In this document: positions 11,760-23,289 of the stretch, piece by piece
Layout of the letters: each line of letters starts with the position of its first letter
Position numbering within the stretch: position 1 is the first letter of the stretch
NCBI GenBank assembly: GCA_963556145.1
Contig: OY744468.1
Coordinates: forward strand, 6,200,001 to 6,264,000
Reading direction: 5' to 3'
DNA from: Hygrocybe punicea
Lineage: Eukaryota; Basidiomycota; Agaricomycetes; Agaricales; Hygrophoraceae
Length of the DNA stretch: 64,000 nt
Notes under the pieces: generated by a model
What the model was told of the DNA's origin: nothing
The model's input: only the letters and a program-made list of their open reading frames with translations
Databases searched by the model: none
Translations under genes and position numbers: made by a program

Positions 11760-12707
11760 GGAGTGTATAACCAAAGCAGAAGCCATCACACTTGCTAGAG
11801 TTGAGCACAAAAAAACTCACATGGGCCGCGACACCATCAAGATGCAACTATTGGAGGATATGCAGCCCCTTTTTAGACACATCAATCATGAAAGCAATCC
11901 GCGAGTGCAGCCACTGCAAAAATTTTGGCAACACACACCTACCTGCACTGCTCCAACCCATAGTCCAACACCGGCCGTTTGAGCTCCTGGTAGGGATTAC
12001 ACTTCCATGCCAATAGGAAAAGGGGGTTTCACAAAAATCGGATTGTATGCTGACATTTTCTCTAGGAAACTGTTTGCGTTCAAAGTGAAGTCCACTATGG
12101 GGAAAACAACCGTCAACCACCTTGAGCACATCAGAAACACATTCGTAATGCTGGAGGTATTCATGTCCGATGGCAGCTCCCACTTCGATTGTGAACTGGT
12201 GTGTAATTACTGTGACAGCATTGGCACTAAACACCACGTTGTAGCCACCTACTCACCCTGGATAAATGGCCTGATTGAAGGCTCAAACAAAATATTACTG
12301 AATACACTCAAACAGTTGTGTGCACCCAGTCTTGGTGAAGATGAATATGATGCGATGGCAATGAAAGACATCCCCAAGAACTGGCCCCAACACCTGAACA
12401 CCACCATGAAAAACCTCTCCAACCGCATTCTACCGAGTCTCAAAATTTCCCCAAACGAATTACTGCTGGGTCTCACCGCAAACCCACAAGGCACTGGCGA
12501 ACCAGAAACAATACCCATTCCCTCTGATGCCGACATAGCAATCCACCTAGCATACACTGACCAAACACAACTCAATGGCCTAGCCTGCACTGTGGACCAC
12601 ACAGCAAACCGCAAGGCTGATGCAAAGGTCCTTAGGAGAGCATCCAGAGAAGTTATATTTAAAACTGAACAACTCATACAAGTCTATTACGAGTCCCTAT
12701 AAGGGAA
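11760..12707 (+). pseudogene. gypsy integrase, truncated at the Helitron insertion
   Basis: 11792-12016 carries a H2C2 zinc-finger remnant (CSHCKNF). Frame 12007-12702 has the catalytic core with ADIFSRKLFAF, MSDGSSHFD and YSPWINGLIEGSNK, giving the D and E landmarks, then the C-terminal linker up to FKTEQLIQVYYESL. A TAA stop at 12700-12702 is part of general decay. Gypsy sequence stops at A12707, and the next integrase residues are found in phase from T33701. Confidence 0.78.
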
Positions 12708-13173
12708 TCGTTCTATACGGTGGATTTTTCAACTCAGGGTCAGACTCTAATTTGCCAAGCCGTGGGAACAATTGTTGCAAACTGTGGGAACAATTTTGAA
12801 GCCCTGTGAATAAATTTGAAACTGTGTGACTGCTGACTTTGTAACTGTGAGAATTTGTTGTCTCAAATGAGCAAGAACAATAAGGTCACCAGATCAAAGG
12901 TGCCAAGTTGGGAAAGTGTAGTCCACTGCTAAGTCGACTTCATGACAATAATCGTATTCTTTGTTGGTGTAATGTGCATTATGACATATGGATGAGTTGA
13001 AAACCTGTCTGAACAGTACTGAGAGTTCTGTATTGTCCAACTAGTATCCCTGCTGTATTCTGAGGAATTGCCAGTGCAATATAGACTGAATGAACCAGAT
13101 ATGATATCTTTGTTTACAGATACATATAACAGCTATGTACATTGGAATCACAAGGAACAGGTTTAACACTGGT

Positions 13174-13611
13174 TTAACCGGCGGGTTCATCATTTTTCGG
13201 CACAAAGTGTTTTGCAGATGTCCCTACCTGAATCCGGGGCATTGCAATTGCACAAATAATAGCAGAAATAAAAGTCTGGACAGTTGTTGGATGTGCATTA
13301 TGTGCCATATTTGACATCCCATATTGAAGCAGGGAAAGTGCAAGCAGAGCTATCAACATTGAGAAACTATGGAGTTCACACATTGGTACCCCAGATGCTG
13401 TTTCAATGTATTCATTGAATGGGCTCATAAGGGTGAGGTGTATAATTTGTTGATGTTTCATCAAAGGACACGAAAATAGTACAATAAATGCAGTCAACTG
13501 CATAATGATTCGAGATCCAGACACAAGGACAAGGAACATAATTAGTTCAAGAGAAGCTCCAATCATGCCAGAACAAAATAATATGATTGGAAAGCAATTA
13601 TTAAATAGCAA
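13174..13611 (-). CDS. Hypothetical multi-pass membrane protein in Helitron cargo
   Basis: A 145-codon ORF with about four hydrophobic segments (starting FPIILFCSGMIG, LIMFLVLV, MLIALLALSLL and FISAIICAIAM). No family is recognised. It may be one exon of a longer gene: 12720-13170 and 13612-14090 show no clear partner exon. It lies within the Helitron 5' cargo. Confidence 0.35.
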   Translation of the reverse strand: MLFNNCFPIILFCSGMIGASLELIMFLVLVSGSRIIMQLTAFIVLFSCPLMKHQQIIHLTLMSPFNEYIETASGVPMCELHSFSMLIALLALSLLQYGMSNMAHNAHPTTVQTFISAIICAIAMPRIQVGTSAKHFVPKNDEPAG

Positions 13612-13879
13612 AGCATCATATTTATGGCAGGATGGGAAGAAGTGAAGGTTGGGCCAAGATACAATCCAATGGTATCAATGCAGGAACATAGCAACATAGG
13701 CTTCTCAGTACAGCAGTGAATTTCGTCATCAATTTAGATATAAAGGAGTAAATATGCTTGTTGTACCTGCAGATTTCGTCCAGTTAATATGACACGTCTT
13801 TGAACAAAAGGTTATGCATCACATATGCGAAGTAAAGGTAGTTTGATTGAATTTGTACAATGAATTGTAATTCAGTTTC

Positions 13880-13945
13880 ATGGACCACAAACCGAACATA
13901 TTGGACATGTTCGGTGTGTTCGGTCAATGTGTTCGGTCAATATGT
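13880..13945. repeat. GTTCGGT repeat cluster (short)
   Basis: Contains CCGAACATATTGGACATGTTC and then several TGTTCGGT units in about 65 bp. It is the same motif family as the larger array at 20797-21060, also inside the Helitron. Confidence 0.6.
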
Positions 13946-14101
13946 TCAGGTTACTATTGTCATATGTGATCAGTACACATTGAACATTGGATATAGTTAG
14001 CTATCCAGTGGTGATACAAAGAGAATATGCAAACATTAAATCTGGATTATAGGTAGATAATGGATTTTCAATAGCTCATTCTCATCTTTTCAGCAAAAAG
14101 G

Positions 14102-14582
14102 CACATTGAGAAATTTGGACTTGGTAGAATTTTGGGTGCTGTGTTTTGTATCTCATGAAATACTGCTTGGATCAAGATGGTTATACAGTTTATGATTCTG
14201 GTTGTATTTCGAGCCTAGTGACAGACAAACATAGTACAGATGCAATGACGGCTCAAAGGACAAAAATAGAGAAGAATATGGTATATGTACTTCTAGGCCT
14301 TGAAAAGATGAACAACCTTCTCCCTCCAGTCTTCTTCATATGAGCTCTTTCGATGTCATAATTTGACAGTATCATTTTGGGCGTCAAAAAGTACTGGTCT
14401 ACCTTTTATTTCATCAACAACTCACTATATCCTAAATATTGTTCAAATGTAATTACAGGCGTAGATAGTCCTCAAGACATAGTACAACTTTCCCTGTATA
14501 ACCATCTTAATCCAAATAGTATTTCATGAGATACAAAACACAGCACCCAAAATTCTACCAAGTCCAAATTTCTCAATTGATT
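14102..14582. mobile_element. hAT-type MITE with about 90-bp inverted repeats
   Basis: The left arm 14105-14193 and the inverted right arm 14488-14578 are nearly identical (a few substitutions), beginning ATTGAGAAATTTGGACTTGG. They are flanked by an exact 8-bp duplication CAAAAAGG (14094-14101 and 14583-14590). The central 290 bp has no convincing gene; the ORF at 14146-14343 is a by-product. It is inserted in the Helitron cargo region. Confidence 0.82.
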
Positions 14583-14663
14583 CAAAAAGGTGCAGTTGCT
14601 GCCATCAGATAGCAAAACAGCTGTAACATATCAACGGGTTGAGTACACATACAATATTATACA

Positions 14664-16139
14664 TTAGCATCGGTCTATATTCATATTATAGAAGCGTCGC
14701 CTTGTTTCCACAACACCCTCTGCATCATTACCCTCTTCCACATACCCAACATGCCGTTTGATGGCTATTCTGGGCTGTGTAGTTGGTGTAGGCAAAGCTG
14801 TCTTGTTGCGAATCATAGTTGCTTCCTGAGAATATACATCAGTATTCGTTTAATTCTTGATGTATTAAAGTGTTACCTCTGTGAAGTCACTGTCTACCAG
14901 TGCCAATGACCGTAGATTCAGAATCATCTTGAATTTATCCTTCTTTACCGGAACTGCCGATATTGTAAACTGAACCTCCACTATATCACCGATTCTAAAG
15001 CAAGTTGGGTTTGTTGGAATGAAGCTAATAAATATTTCCATCAGTAGGGATGTGATCCCAATTCATCGTCACTCACCAATGTCGATTTCTATCAGACTTC
15101 AACTTGTAATAAAGTACACAATTGTCCTGGCCATGAAAGTAGCGGGAATTCGCAAGTGAGGTTAATATGCCTTTTGGATCGATGACATACTCGAATGGAA
15201 TGTGAGAGGAAGTGTTGTCATGTCGGCGATCAGTGAAATATCGGGTTCCTATTGCAAGTGCCATGTAATCCATGTATGTAGAAGGCGTAAAAGCTTGCAT
15301 TGCTTTGTCAGGAAATTGACGAGCCAGTTTCTGGTGCAGAATCCGAAGGTTATCGATATAGGATTGAAAGCCCGTTGTATCAAGGCCAGTTACGACTATG
15401 CTTTGACGTATGAAGGGCGTTCGGCGTTCTGGTTGACTATTGCAGTGATTCATCAGAATGGTATTCAAGGAATTGATACGAATTTAGCACATACCTGGTT
15501 GTTATGGGTGGAAGATCTTTCGCCACCAAAATCGCTTGCAAACTTAATACCAATTCTTGATGTTCGGATTCATCATTGGTTGGAAGTGTAAACTTCCAGC
15601 AATTTGGAGAGTCAACATGCACAATATTGACATTTGCAATCTGGCAATGCGGTCAATATGATATACCTTTTCAAATCCAATGACTTACGTTTGTGGCCTT
15701 CGCAAGCTGACTTTCATCATCGTCTAAGCGTGCAGATATGATTTCCTGCAGATGTTCAGCTGTCAATTTGGTGTCAAATACTAGCCAGTATATATATGGT
15801 GGATATTGCTAACATGCACCCTTGAAGTTGTAATAGTTGTCCATCACGTACAAAGCAGTGGTGAGATGTATATTGCGTGGTACAATTTCGTCCACTTCAT
15901 GGATTATATCTTCCGCCATCACCGATCATATCCATATTGGCTTTTGATGTCCATGTGATGATAGCTTTCAGGATCCGTTTTGCTTTTGTTTTTGTATTGC
16001 ATTCTTCAATATTGAAGTTTGCGTCATTTTGCATAATACGGATCCTTTCCATGTCTTTCAAATGCACCACATAATGTTGGTTGTCAGCTGTCTGGTTTGG
16101 ATATGGTATAGTCAAGCATGTACTCCAGCTTTTCCGCAT
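14664..16139 (-). CDS. Helitron cargo gene A: intron-rich, unknown function
   Basis: On the minus strand, six exons join cleanly from ATG at 15919 to TAA at 14664-14666, giving about 330 residues. Introns have GT...AG ends and CTGAT-like branch points; one example is 15440-15495. Motifs: HLTTALYVMDNYYNF, RTPFIRQSIVVTGLDTTGF, NSRYFHGQDNCVLYYKLKSD, and a C-terminal GDIVEVQFTISAVP / FKMILNLRSLALVD block that looks like an OB/beta-barrel-type segment (inference). An upstream frame, 15897-16139, encodes HLKDMERIRIMQND and probably belongs to the same gene, with a small indel near 15900-15915 breaking the join. It resembles repeated hypothetical families of agaricomycetes; function unknown. Confidence 0.6.
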
Positions 16140-16581
16140 TAATTCTGCATCACAGTATATGTGTGCACAGCATTAAAATTAGCCCCTATCCATTATGCAT
16201 CAATATCTGTTAGTATACCCCATGTTTCTTAATTTGGCATTATGCATTTTTGTTTTATGAATACCCCTTTTTGTTTAGTCTCCATTCCTAACTTTAATTG
16301 AATTTGTCAACAATTCATGAAATCTACCAGTATAAACTTGTGGCAAATATCATGTGGACAGTCATCCATTTTTCATGCATACCTTTGCGCTTTGCATGGA
16401 GTACATGGCCCAAGAAGCCTCGTTTGGTATATGAGCATGTGCCAATGGTGGATCCTCTGATGTTATTGTTGAAGTTTTGGATTCACCGATTCATCTTAAA
16501 TTCATAGCTTATTGTTTTTGAGTGATTTAAAGCGTGAGTGGAGATGATATCCACTATTCCATCAACTTTTACCGCTCTCCA

Positions 16582-18629
16582 ATGCCTCCCAAGAAGTCCA
16601 CCGCCACGAAATCAAACTCGAAAGCAAAATCCAAGGCCACCATGTATGCATCCCTATTTTACTCGGTATAACTGAAGTTTCTATTGCATGCACTAAAGAC
16701 GGCCTTCTGCAACAATCGAGAAGTGGAAGAAGGTCATCAAGACTTGGGCTGATGATGATATGTATGTGTCATCATTTTAATCATTATCTATTTTTGACCA
16801 ATGGACAGTGTGGCTTTGTCCGATGCTAATGATGATGCCGTCAGTATTCAAAGCACTGGCAGTGTAATGGCACCATCAACGCTCACAAGGTATCTATAAT
16901 CACATATCATTGTTATCCAATATGAGTTAACAAATATCAATATCCTCCTAGGCATTCCGTCAAGTTTCGCAACGTTAAAGACGTGTTAGTGTTTCAATAT
17001 CAAATATATCCACCATGATATCAATCTGTTACAGTGGAAAGAAACGTCAAATGTTATCTCCCAATGTCACTGACAATGACGACAATGTGTAAATATTTTT
17101 CATAGGTATTGTCTCATCATTGACAGGTTATCTATAGTAAAATGCCTTCCCCCGCCAAGAAATTGAAAGCTGCATCTAATCAATCATGAGATGGTGAGGA
17201 AGAGGAGGAAGAGGAAGAGGAAGAGGATTACAGTTCTAAGTGAGTTGTTCGGTTATCATAGACATATCCATTTGTTCAAACAAATCGTTTGACTGTTTAG
17301 GCATCGTCGCAAAGTAGCCTTGATGAAGAACCCCGATAAGCCAATTTCGTGTGTATTTTACGTGCCGATATGAATATTCTCATTCATTAATTGTAACAGC
17401 GTTTCTAATACTCCATCCAAGAAGTCGAAGTCCACGAAGGCCATCATGCTCGATGATACCGACGATGATAAAGGCTCCAGTGGCGATGAAGGAGATCTGA
17501 CCTATGCACTGACGCAGATCACCAGGTGTGTTGGATCTTATTACACCGTGGTGTTTGATGTAGATGTCGTGAATCTAGCTTACCATCTCCAAACGTTGAT
17601 GAGTCCGATATTGGCACGAGGGATCCTCAACTTGTTGACACCTACCAAGACTGTGTCAATATCAAGTATGCAATTGCATTTATACCCTTGTCATTTACTC
17701 ATAACCATTCAGGGCAGCAGCAATGGTATCCTGGTCCAGTGCAATTGGGAATGGCAACCCACAGTTCAGTGATATCATCACTGACATCTACAAGATCAAC
17801 AGAAAGTACGTTATTTGAACAGCAATTTGAGGTCAATTTGGTCGATTCATTGGATATAATATAGGTTATTGGTTTCTGCCATTACATTTGATAGATCTGG
17901 GAGGTACTCTAATCTCTCTCGTGATAACCCTGCCCATATCTTCACTGGTGCATTTGGTCGCAACTTCTTTCATGCAGTCGGAGGTGGAATGCCGACGATC
18001 TTTACATCGGTCATCATAGTGGAGTCCTGCTTTCTCGATGAGCCCAAGATTGGTGGCAATACAAAGCCGGTCAAGGTTATACAGGGTGCACTACTTCAAG
18101 GGGAATGGGAGCGATATGTCGGTGCTATTGGAATGGTGATTCGCGAGTCCGAATTTCAGGCCCAACTGTATAAGGACTATGTGTCCTTCTCAACGACCAC
18201 AGCAAGTGGAATGGATACATCTCCCAGTTTGTGCATTAATCATTTTTAGTTGTAATTCCTAATCGATTTTCATAGAGGCATCGACATCCAAAAATGTACA
18301 ACTTAGTCCATTCACTCGTCGACCCACTCCATCTTATCATAAGGCCGCTCTATCATTTTACGATATTGGTAAGCATCCGGTCGTCTAATATAAATTGATA
18401 TCTTAAGTATGTGTTGTCAGTGCCCATCTATGATGCACGCAAAGTCAAAGCGGACTTCACGTCCACTCTCATATCGCTCCAGCAACTACCCATCTTCCCG
18501 CACAATATCCCTGCAGGATCCTGTGTCGTTGTTGGACACACCATCAATACATTCAAGCGTGTAGATGACATGATGAAGAGTATTTCACTCAATGTGCAAT
18601 GGGTCATGGTCTTGGGAGTGCCGAAATGA
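16582..18629 (+). CDS. Helitron cargo gene B: many small exons, unknown function
   Basis: Starts MPPKKSTATKSNSK, a Lys/Ser-rich nuclear-type N terminus, then many short exons with good introns: KWKKVIKTWADDD, a run of Glu at about 17195-17230, and DDTDDDKGSSGDEGD. The C-terminal globular part has SAITFDRSGRYSNLSRDNP (17878 on), EWERYVGAIGMVI, DYVSFST, VPIYDARKV and a final NVQWVMVLGVPK before the stop at 18629. The YDARKV ... VVGHT ... NVQW block recurs in a large, uncharacterised agaricomycete family, from memory. One in-frame TGA at about 17188 lies before the poly-Glu run and would truncate the product unless it is in an intron. Cargo of the Helitron, divergently oriented to gene A. Confidence 0.6.
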
Positions 18630-18716
18630 TTGCTCCACTTAGCATCATTTATATTTGTATCTTATGTCTGTTTTGTGAAATAAACGTGAACCGATCCATT
18701 GACTGTACAGATAATA

Positions 18717-20539
18717 TTACAAATATGAGTATGGACCTTTGATGTCAATCAACCATTTATAGAAAACCCCTGCAAAAGTGTCTGCTAATGAGCCAATGGG
18801 TGCTCGAACGGATTTCGGACCTGACTTCATGTTCGACCAGAGGCTGCATGTGTGATAACGTTCCACCTCGTTCACGAAATAGGACACAGTATCCGTTTTG
18901 GAATCCACAATGAGCGATATGTCCATACGGCAAAAAACACTCATCAATGGTTTTCCACCAACCATATTGGACTCTATCGCATAAAGCCCTTCGTAGGTCT
19001 TTTGGACAAAGTCGAAGAACTCGTTTCTGCCTTGCTCTCGAATAGAAATGGCGCCCCTGTCCGGATTGCACGCCACCGTCTTCAATAGAGTCCCCTGCGT
19101 TTGAAATATTCTGACAAAGTTAAGACAATCATGCATATGATATGACAAGTGAAAATGAAGGGCACTCACCTTAACTCATCCAAGGTATAGAAACTTGAGA
19201 CGATATCCCACTTCCAGGACTTGCTTTCCTTGTTGTACAGGGTGTGCACCGTATACACGACCTTTCCACCAACTAGAAACACATGCCATTCGCCCATCTT
19301 ACTCAGTGGTTCGATGTACGTTTGCCCAAACCAACGTGAACCTGGAACCTCACAGTTATTGCGCATGTATTCCCAATTTCGCTTGGCATCACCAGGTAAT
19401 AGGACGTGATGACCGGTGTCGCTGTGTGTCCGTTTCAAGACAATATTCGGTGGGAATTGGTCGCCATCGTTTAATAATTTTGCTTGAGGGCGTATTGTAT
19501 GCGTTACATTCAAAGCGACATGAAGCAAGTTTTGATTTTGTATCCATTTTGAATGGACCGTGTTTATCTGCTTCGGAGGCGGCCAGATGTGTGCCGTTCG
19601 ACAGAGTTCGTCCATGCCAGTCATGAAAATCGACACATTTTCCAGTGTCAATCCGTATTGGTTACCGCTGTCAAGACATCAGTATAATGCAGCGAAAACG
19701 GAGCAGAATTAATTAAAGCGATGTCAATCTTACATGTATGACATTCCCATATCCACACCACCAAATACACAATCTGCCGATGCGAACTTTTGCCACGTAT
19801 CGCCTTTGTCTTGATGGCGAAGTATTGCATGAAGGAACTCGGGCCAAAATATGTATTTGACATTGAAGCGCCGGGCTCCATCCTCATGATGTAGTCGCAT
19901 TCCGATATAAACCTGTTTGTTGTGAAATACGTTTCAGTATCAACAATCCACAAATTAAACAATAGACATTACCCATTCTTGAATACATGCTGAATAGCGA
20001 CTCTTGTATGACTTGATGATATGGACGTAACCATCAAGATGGGCAATGGTATCGAGTTCGATGTCGGATATGGTCGTGGTGACGAATGCAAGATCGTTAA
20101 TGGCTGTGGCTTTGCTCGCGATACGAGTCGTTGGGTCAAGGATAAAAAGGATTTTGAAAACACGGCCGTCATTGTTGCTTAATGTGGTTATACGGCGTTC
20201 ATTGTTGCTTACGGTGGTTGGCGGTTCCGTTTCACAGTCAGATGATGTTTCCATCTCAGAGTCGGATGATAGCCTTTTGCGTGGAAGGAGATCGAGTTCC
20301 GCGGCCGTCGCATTGCGGACACCCTGCGAATTTTCACGTATGTTGCGACCAAGACATACCGACTGCGGACAAATTCCAGACGAAACGCATTTGGGATGTT
20401 GGTGTGCGGATCCGACATGTCTTTGGCAGGAGTTGCCTTCCTTCTTCCACAAAAGACATTTCGTTTTTGGAGAGTCGCATTTTCGACCAGGGCAGATGTG
20501 CATGCAAAGTTCATAACCAAGTTCCTTCTTATATGGCAT
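18717..20539 (-). CDS. Helitron cargo gene C: Cys-rich N terminus, ATP-grasp-like C-terminal half
   Basis: The minus-strand start MPYKKELGYELC at 20539 opens a Cys/His-rich region (CPGRKC, C-x6-C and HPKC motifs, possibly zinc-binding), then a linker with SSDSEMETSSDCETE. Later exons, with introns near 19080-19170, 19655-19730 and 19905-19975, encode NIVLKRTHSDTGHHV, SRWFGQTYIEPL, GEWHVFLVGGKVVYTVHT and FCRMDISLIVDS...YFVNEVER. The Lys/Arg pair, the GEW-V-GG strand and the R-x-D ... NEVE end resemble an ATP-grasp nucleotide-binding fold; this is inference from spacing, not a confirmed match. Convergent with gene B (under 100 bp between the stops). Function unknown. Confidence 0.55.
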
Positions 20540-20796
20540 GTTTGTGGACCTAGGCAGGATTTCGGATGGGTGGGATGAGGAACAGACACAGATATCATTA
20601 ATACATCAATACCTTAATGATTGATTACTTTCAGGGTGGTTGATAGCGGGTGGTGATGATTCCACAAACCTTCTAATTATAAGACGTCGGAATTATGTCA
20701 CCTGACAAGAGTGGCAATGATAAAACAACGAACACGTGCCAAACACGTTGATCAGCAATGGAATCATTTAAATGTCTTGAAAGAGCAATATCCACC

Positions 20797-21060
20797 GAAC
20801 AGATCGGACGTGTTTGGTGTGTTTGGTGGAGATGTTCGGTGGATGTCAACCAACCATTATGAGGAGATATACTACACCGAACACATCGAACATGTTCGGT
20901 GTGTTCGGTGGAGATGTTCGGTGGATGTCAACCAACGGTTGTGACCGGATATACCACACCGAACACATCGAACATGTTCGGTGTGTTCGGTGTAGTATAT
21001 CTAGTCGTACATTGACATCCACCAAACATGTCCGGTGACCGAACACACCAAACAACATGT
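20797..21060. repeat. Tandem palindromic GTTCGGTG array
   Basis: About three units of 80-85 bp, each built from a near-palindrome (ACACCGAACACATCGAACAT and its complement-like half) followed by GGATGTCAACCAAC. The array lies between convergent gene C and gene D, which read away from it, so it sits in a shared upstream region. Could fold into hairpins. The reading frames through it are not genes. Confidence 0.75.
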
Positions 21061-21463
21061 TTGTTGTAGTATATCTAGTCCTTCTACATCCATCCAACAA
21101 GTCAGACTTGTTGTGCTTTTCCGTCAACGGACCAGTCCGTGAATATTCATCGAACGAATTAACTCGATTTATTGCCTTACCTACTGGAAAATATTCCATA
21201 CGCTGCACATGTCGGTTTTCTGCGTGCAATTACTAGCTTTGGACAACTTCTAAGCTCGAGCCACATCAAAAACATAAATAAATAGATCTGTTGTTTATGC
21301 ATGCAAAGAAGCCGAACATGAGGTCGAACATGTGGCGATTGATCTGGTCACGTGGTCGTGACATCCGTATTCATAGTCTGGAGCGTTGAGTAATAAATCC
21401 GCCCTTTTCTTTTGCTCTCAAATCGCCTCACACGTCGACCAAAAAACTTTTATTTCATCTACC

Positions 21464-23273
21464 ATGTCCTTGCCAGTCGTCAAAACCTCGACTCCCGCTG
21501 TCAATCCCGCCGCCTTCAAGTACTGGCCTGATGCGCCGCCCAAAAAGCTGCAGGAGCTACATCGCATCTTCCAAATCCAGTACATGGTCCCGCCCAAGAT
21601 TCCGGCACCCAACAAGGAATCCGGCACCATTCCCGTATTTTCTCGTAATCTCTATGTACTGAAGACACACCCCCACGATGCCACCGCCCGAGGTGAGTTA
21701 TGGCGCGAAATCCCCGAACGATACGAGGAACCGCTCCGTCGCTTGATTTATCAAATGGATATGTACATCTACGCGACAGCAGCCATCGCATACAACAAGG
21801 CACCCAACTACTCACCGGACTACGTCAAAAATGATAAGGAAGGGACCGATTCACTTCGGGATTACCTCAAGTATACCGGCACCGTCATGGACGAAATTTG
21901 GGCAGAAGTCTTGGTGGCGAAACGGGCAAACGAGGTTACCCGTGACTGGCGAAGCAAGATCTTCGATGATTGGCTCCTGAAAGAATTTTATGTCGGGAAA
22001 CATTCTCCATCGGCTTTGATTCAACATGGCGCTGTGAACACCGAGATCAAGCCCGAGGATCTAGGTAAGTATATATGTATTTATGGCCAAATGAATTCTC
22101 ACGTCTGGCATCATAGATTGGGCAAAATACGACGAATCCGTGCCAGCATGGCACAGCGGAACCTTGGCAAATTGGTCATTCGGTGGGCTTCCGGACGCCA
22201 CAAAGCTCGAGATCATCGGTCATGTTATTGCTTGGTGTAAAGGACATAGTGTCCTCGTCGATTCTGATGTGGCGGATGATGATGAAGGTGTGATCTAGAA
22301 TTACATGTGTGATTGTGCTAATGATATAATACATTTGCAGAGGAGCCAGTTGCCCAGGGCAAGGGCAAGGGCAAAGCCAAGTCAAAATCGGTCAAAAAAC
22401 AGAAGGCATCTTCTGCTGGTTTGTACAAATTTTCAACCATAGTGGTGTATAGATCTATTGAATATTCAGGTGGCGCAGACAATTCGTCCGAGAAGGACAA
22501 AAAGAAGCCCAAGCCCAAGCCCAAGTCCAGTAAGTACTTTCATTGTCTGTGATTGTCATACATGCAAACCCTTCATCATGACAGAGCGCACAATCAAGTC
22601 CAAAGCCGAGGACGACGATGAGGGTGAGTTATTGAATTCCGAATATCAAAACGATGATCCAACACATTTATTCATGTATAGACGACATAAAGATGGAGGA
22701 GGACGTAGCCCCGGTAAAGAAGAAGCGGTCTAAGGCCCAAATGCGTACGTTGCTCACCTTGTTATGATTAATGCACTGACATCTCGCAGTCGCTGTTGAA
22801 ATTGGGTCGTCGCGCACAACCCGGCAATCGGCATCGGAGAAATTGACAATGGAGATTAAGCCACCCATCGCCCCCGAGCCGGATGTTGTGGCACCGGAAT
22901 CTGCGAAGTTGGACATTTTAGGACCAGATTGGGCGGGGTTGTTGGATGTTGATAATGATATAACCATGTACAACGATGACTGATCTCCCGAACCTGAAAA
23001 GATGTCTCCCAGCGATGGTCACGAGGATGGTGAGATGGCAAAGAGGAGGAAATTGGATGTTGCTTCGGAGCAAGCGGGCATTATCGTAGAGAAGCTCAAC
23101 CTGGTGAAGCCACCGAAGAAGTCTCCGACTCCGGGTATGTATTTCAACATTACATCATAGGCTGTATATATTCCAATTCTGATCTTCTCCATGTCCTAGG
23201 ATTCCGTCCCAATACGCGTGCATTGTCACACTGTTATGTGAATGTTTGTTTCACCAAGAATTACCGGAGTTGA
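21464..23273 (+). CDS. Helitron cargo gene D: unknown, with basic/acidic C-terminal tail
   Basis: ATG at 21464 (MSLPVVKTSTPAVNP). Exon 1 runs to about 22061 and encodes a compact domain with KYWPDAPPKKLQELHRIF, LWREIPERYEEPLRRLIYQMD and WAEVLVAKRANEVTRDWR. After an intron (22062 to about 22116) the frame continues DWAKYDESVPAWHSG and HVIAWCKGHSVLVDSD. Then four or five tiny exons give Lys-rich stretches (KGKGKAKSKS, KKKPKPKPKS, PVKKKRSKAQ) and an acidic tail. An in-frame TGA at 22981-22983 (DD*SPEPEK) splits the last part, or marks the end of the protein with the rest as relic. No family recognised; the tail looks nuclear. Cargo of the Helitron. Confidence 0.6.
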
Positions 23274-23289
23274 CTTTGTTCAGGTACCT

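Larger units (their letters stand above)
7684..12707 (+). mobile_element. Ty3/gypsy retrotransposon, 5' portion (continues at 33701-34208)
   Basis: A 174-bp LTR is followed by a primer-binding site and then, in order, gag with a zinc knuckle, aspartic protease, reverse transcriptase, RNase H and integrase. This domain order is gypsy-type. The reading frame is broken by many stops and shifts, so this copy is dead. Integrase stops abruptly at 12707, and the missing C-terminal tail, polypurine tract and 3' LTR lie at 33701-34208 in the same orientation and reading frame. The interruption is the Helitron. The element lies inside the CACTA transposon. No clean target duplication was found outside the LTRs. 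Confidence 0.88.

Noticed and set aside
12703..13170. Search for a 3' LTR immediately after the gypsy integrase
   Set aside because: No similarity to the 5' LTR here; the 3' LTR is at 34053-34208 beyond the Helitron.
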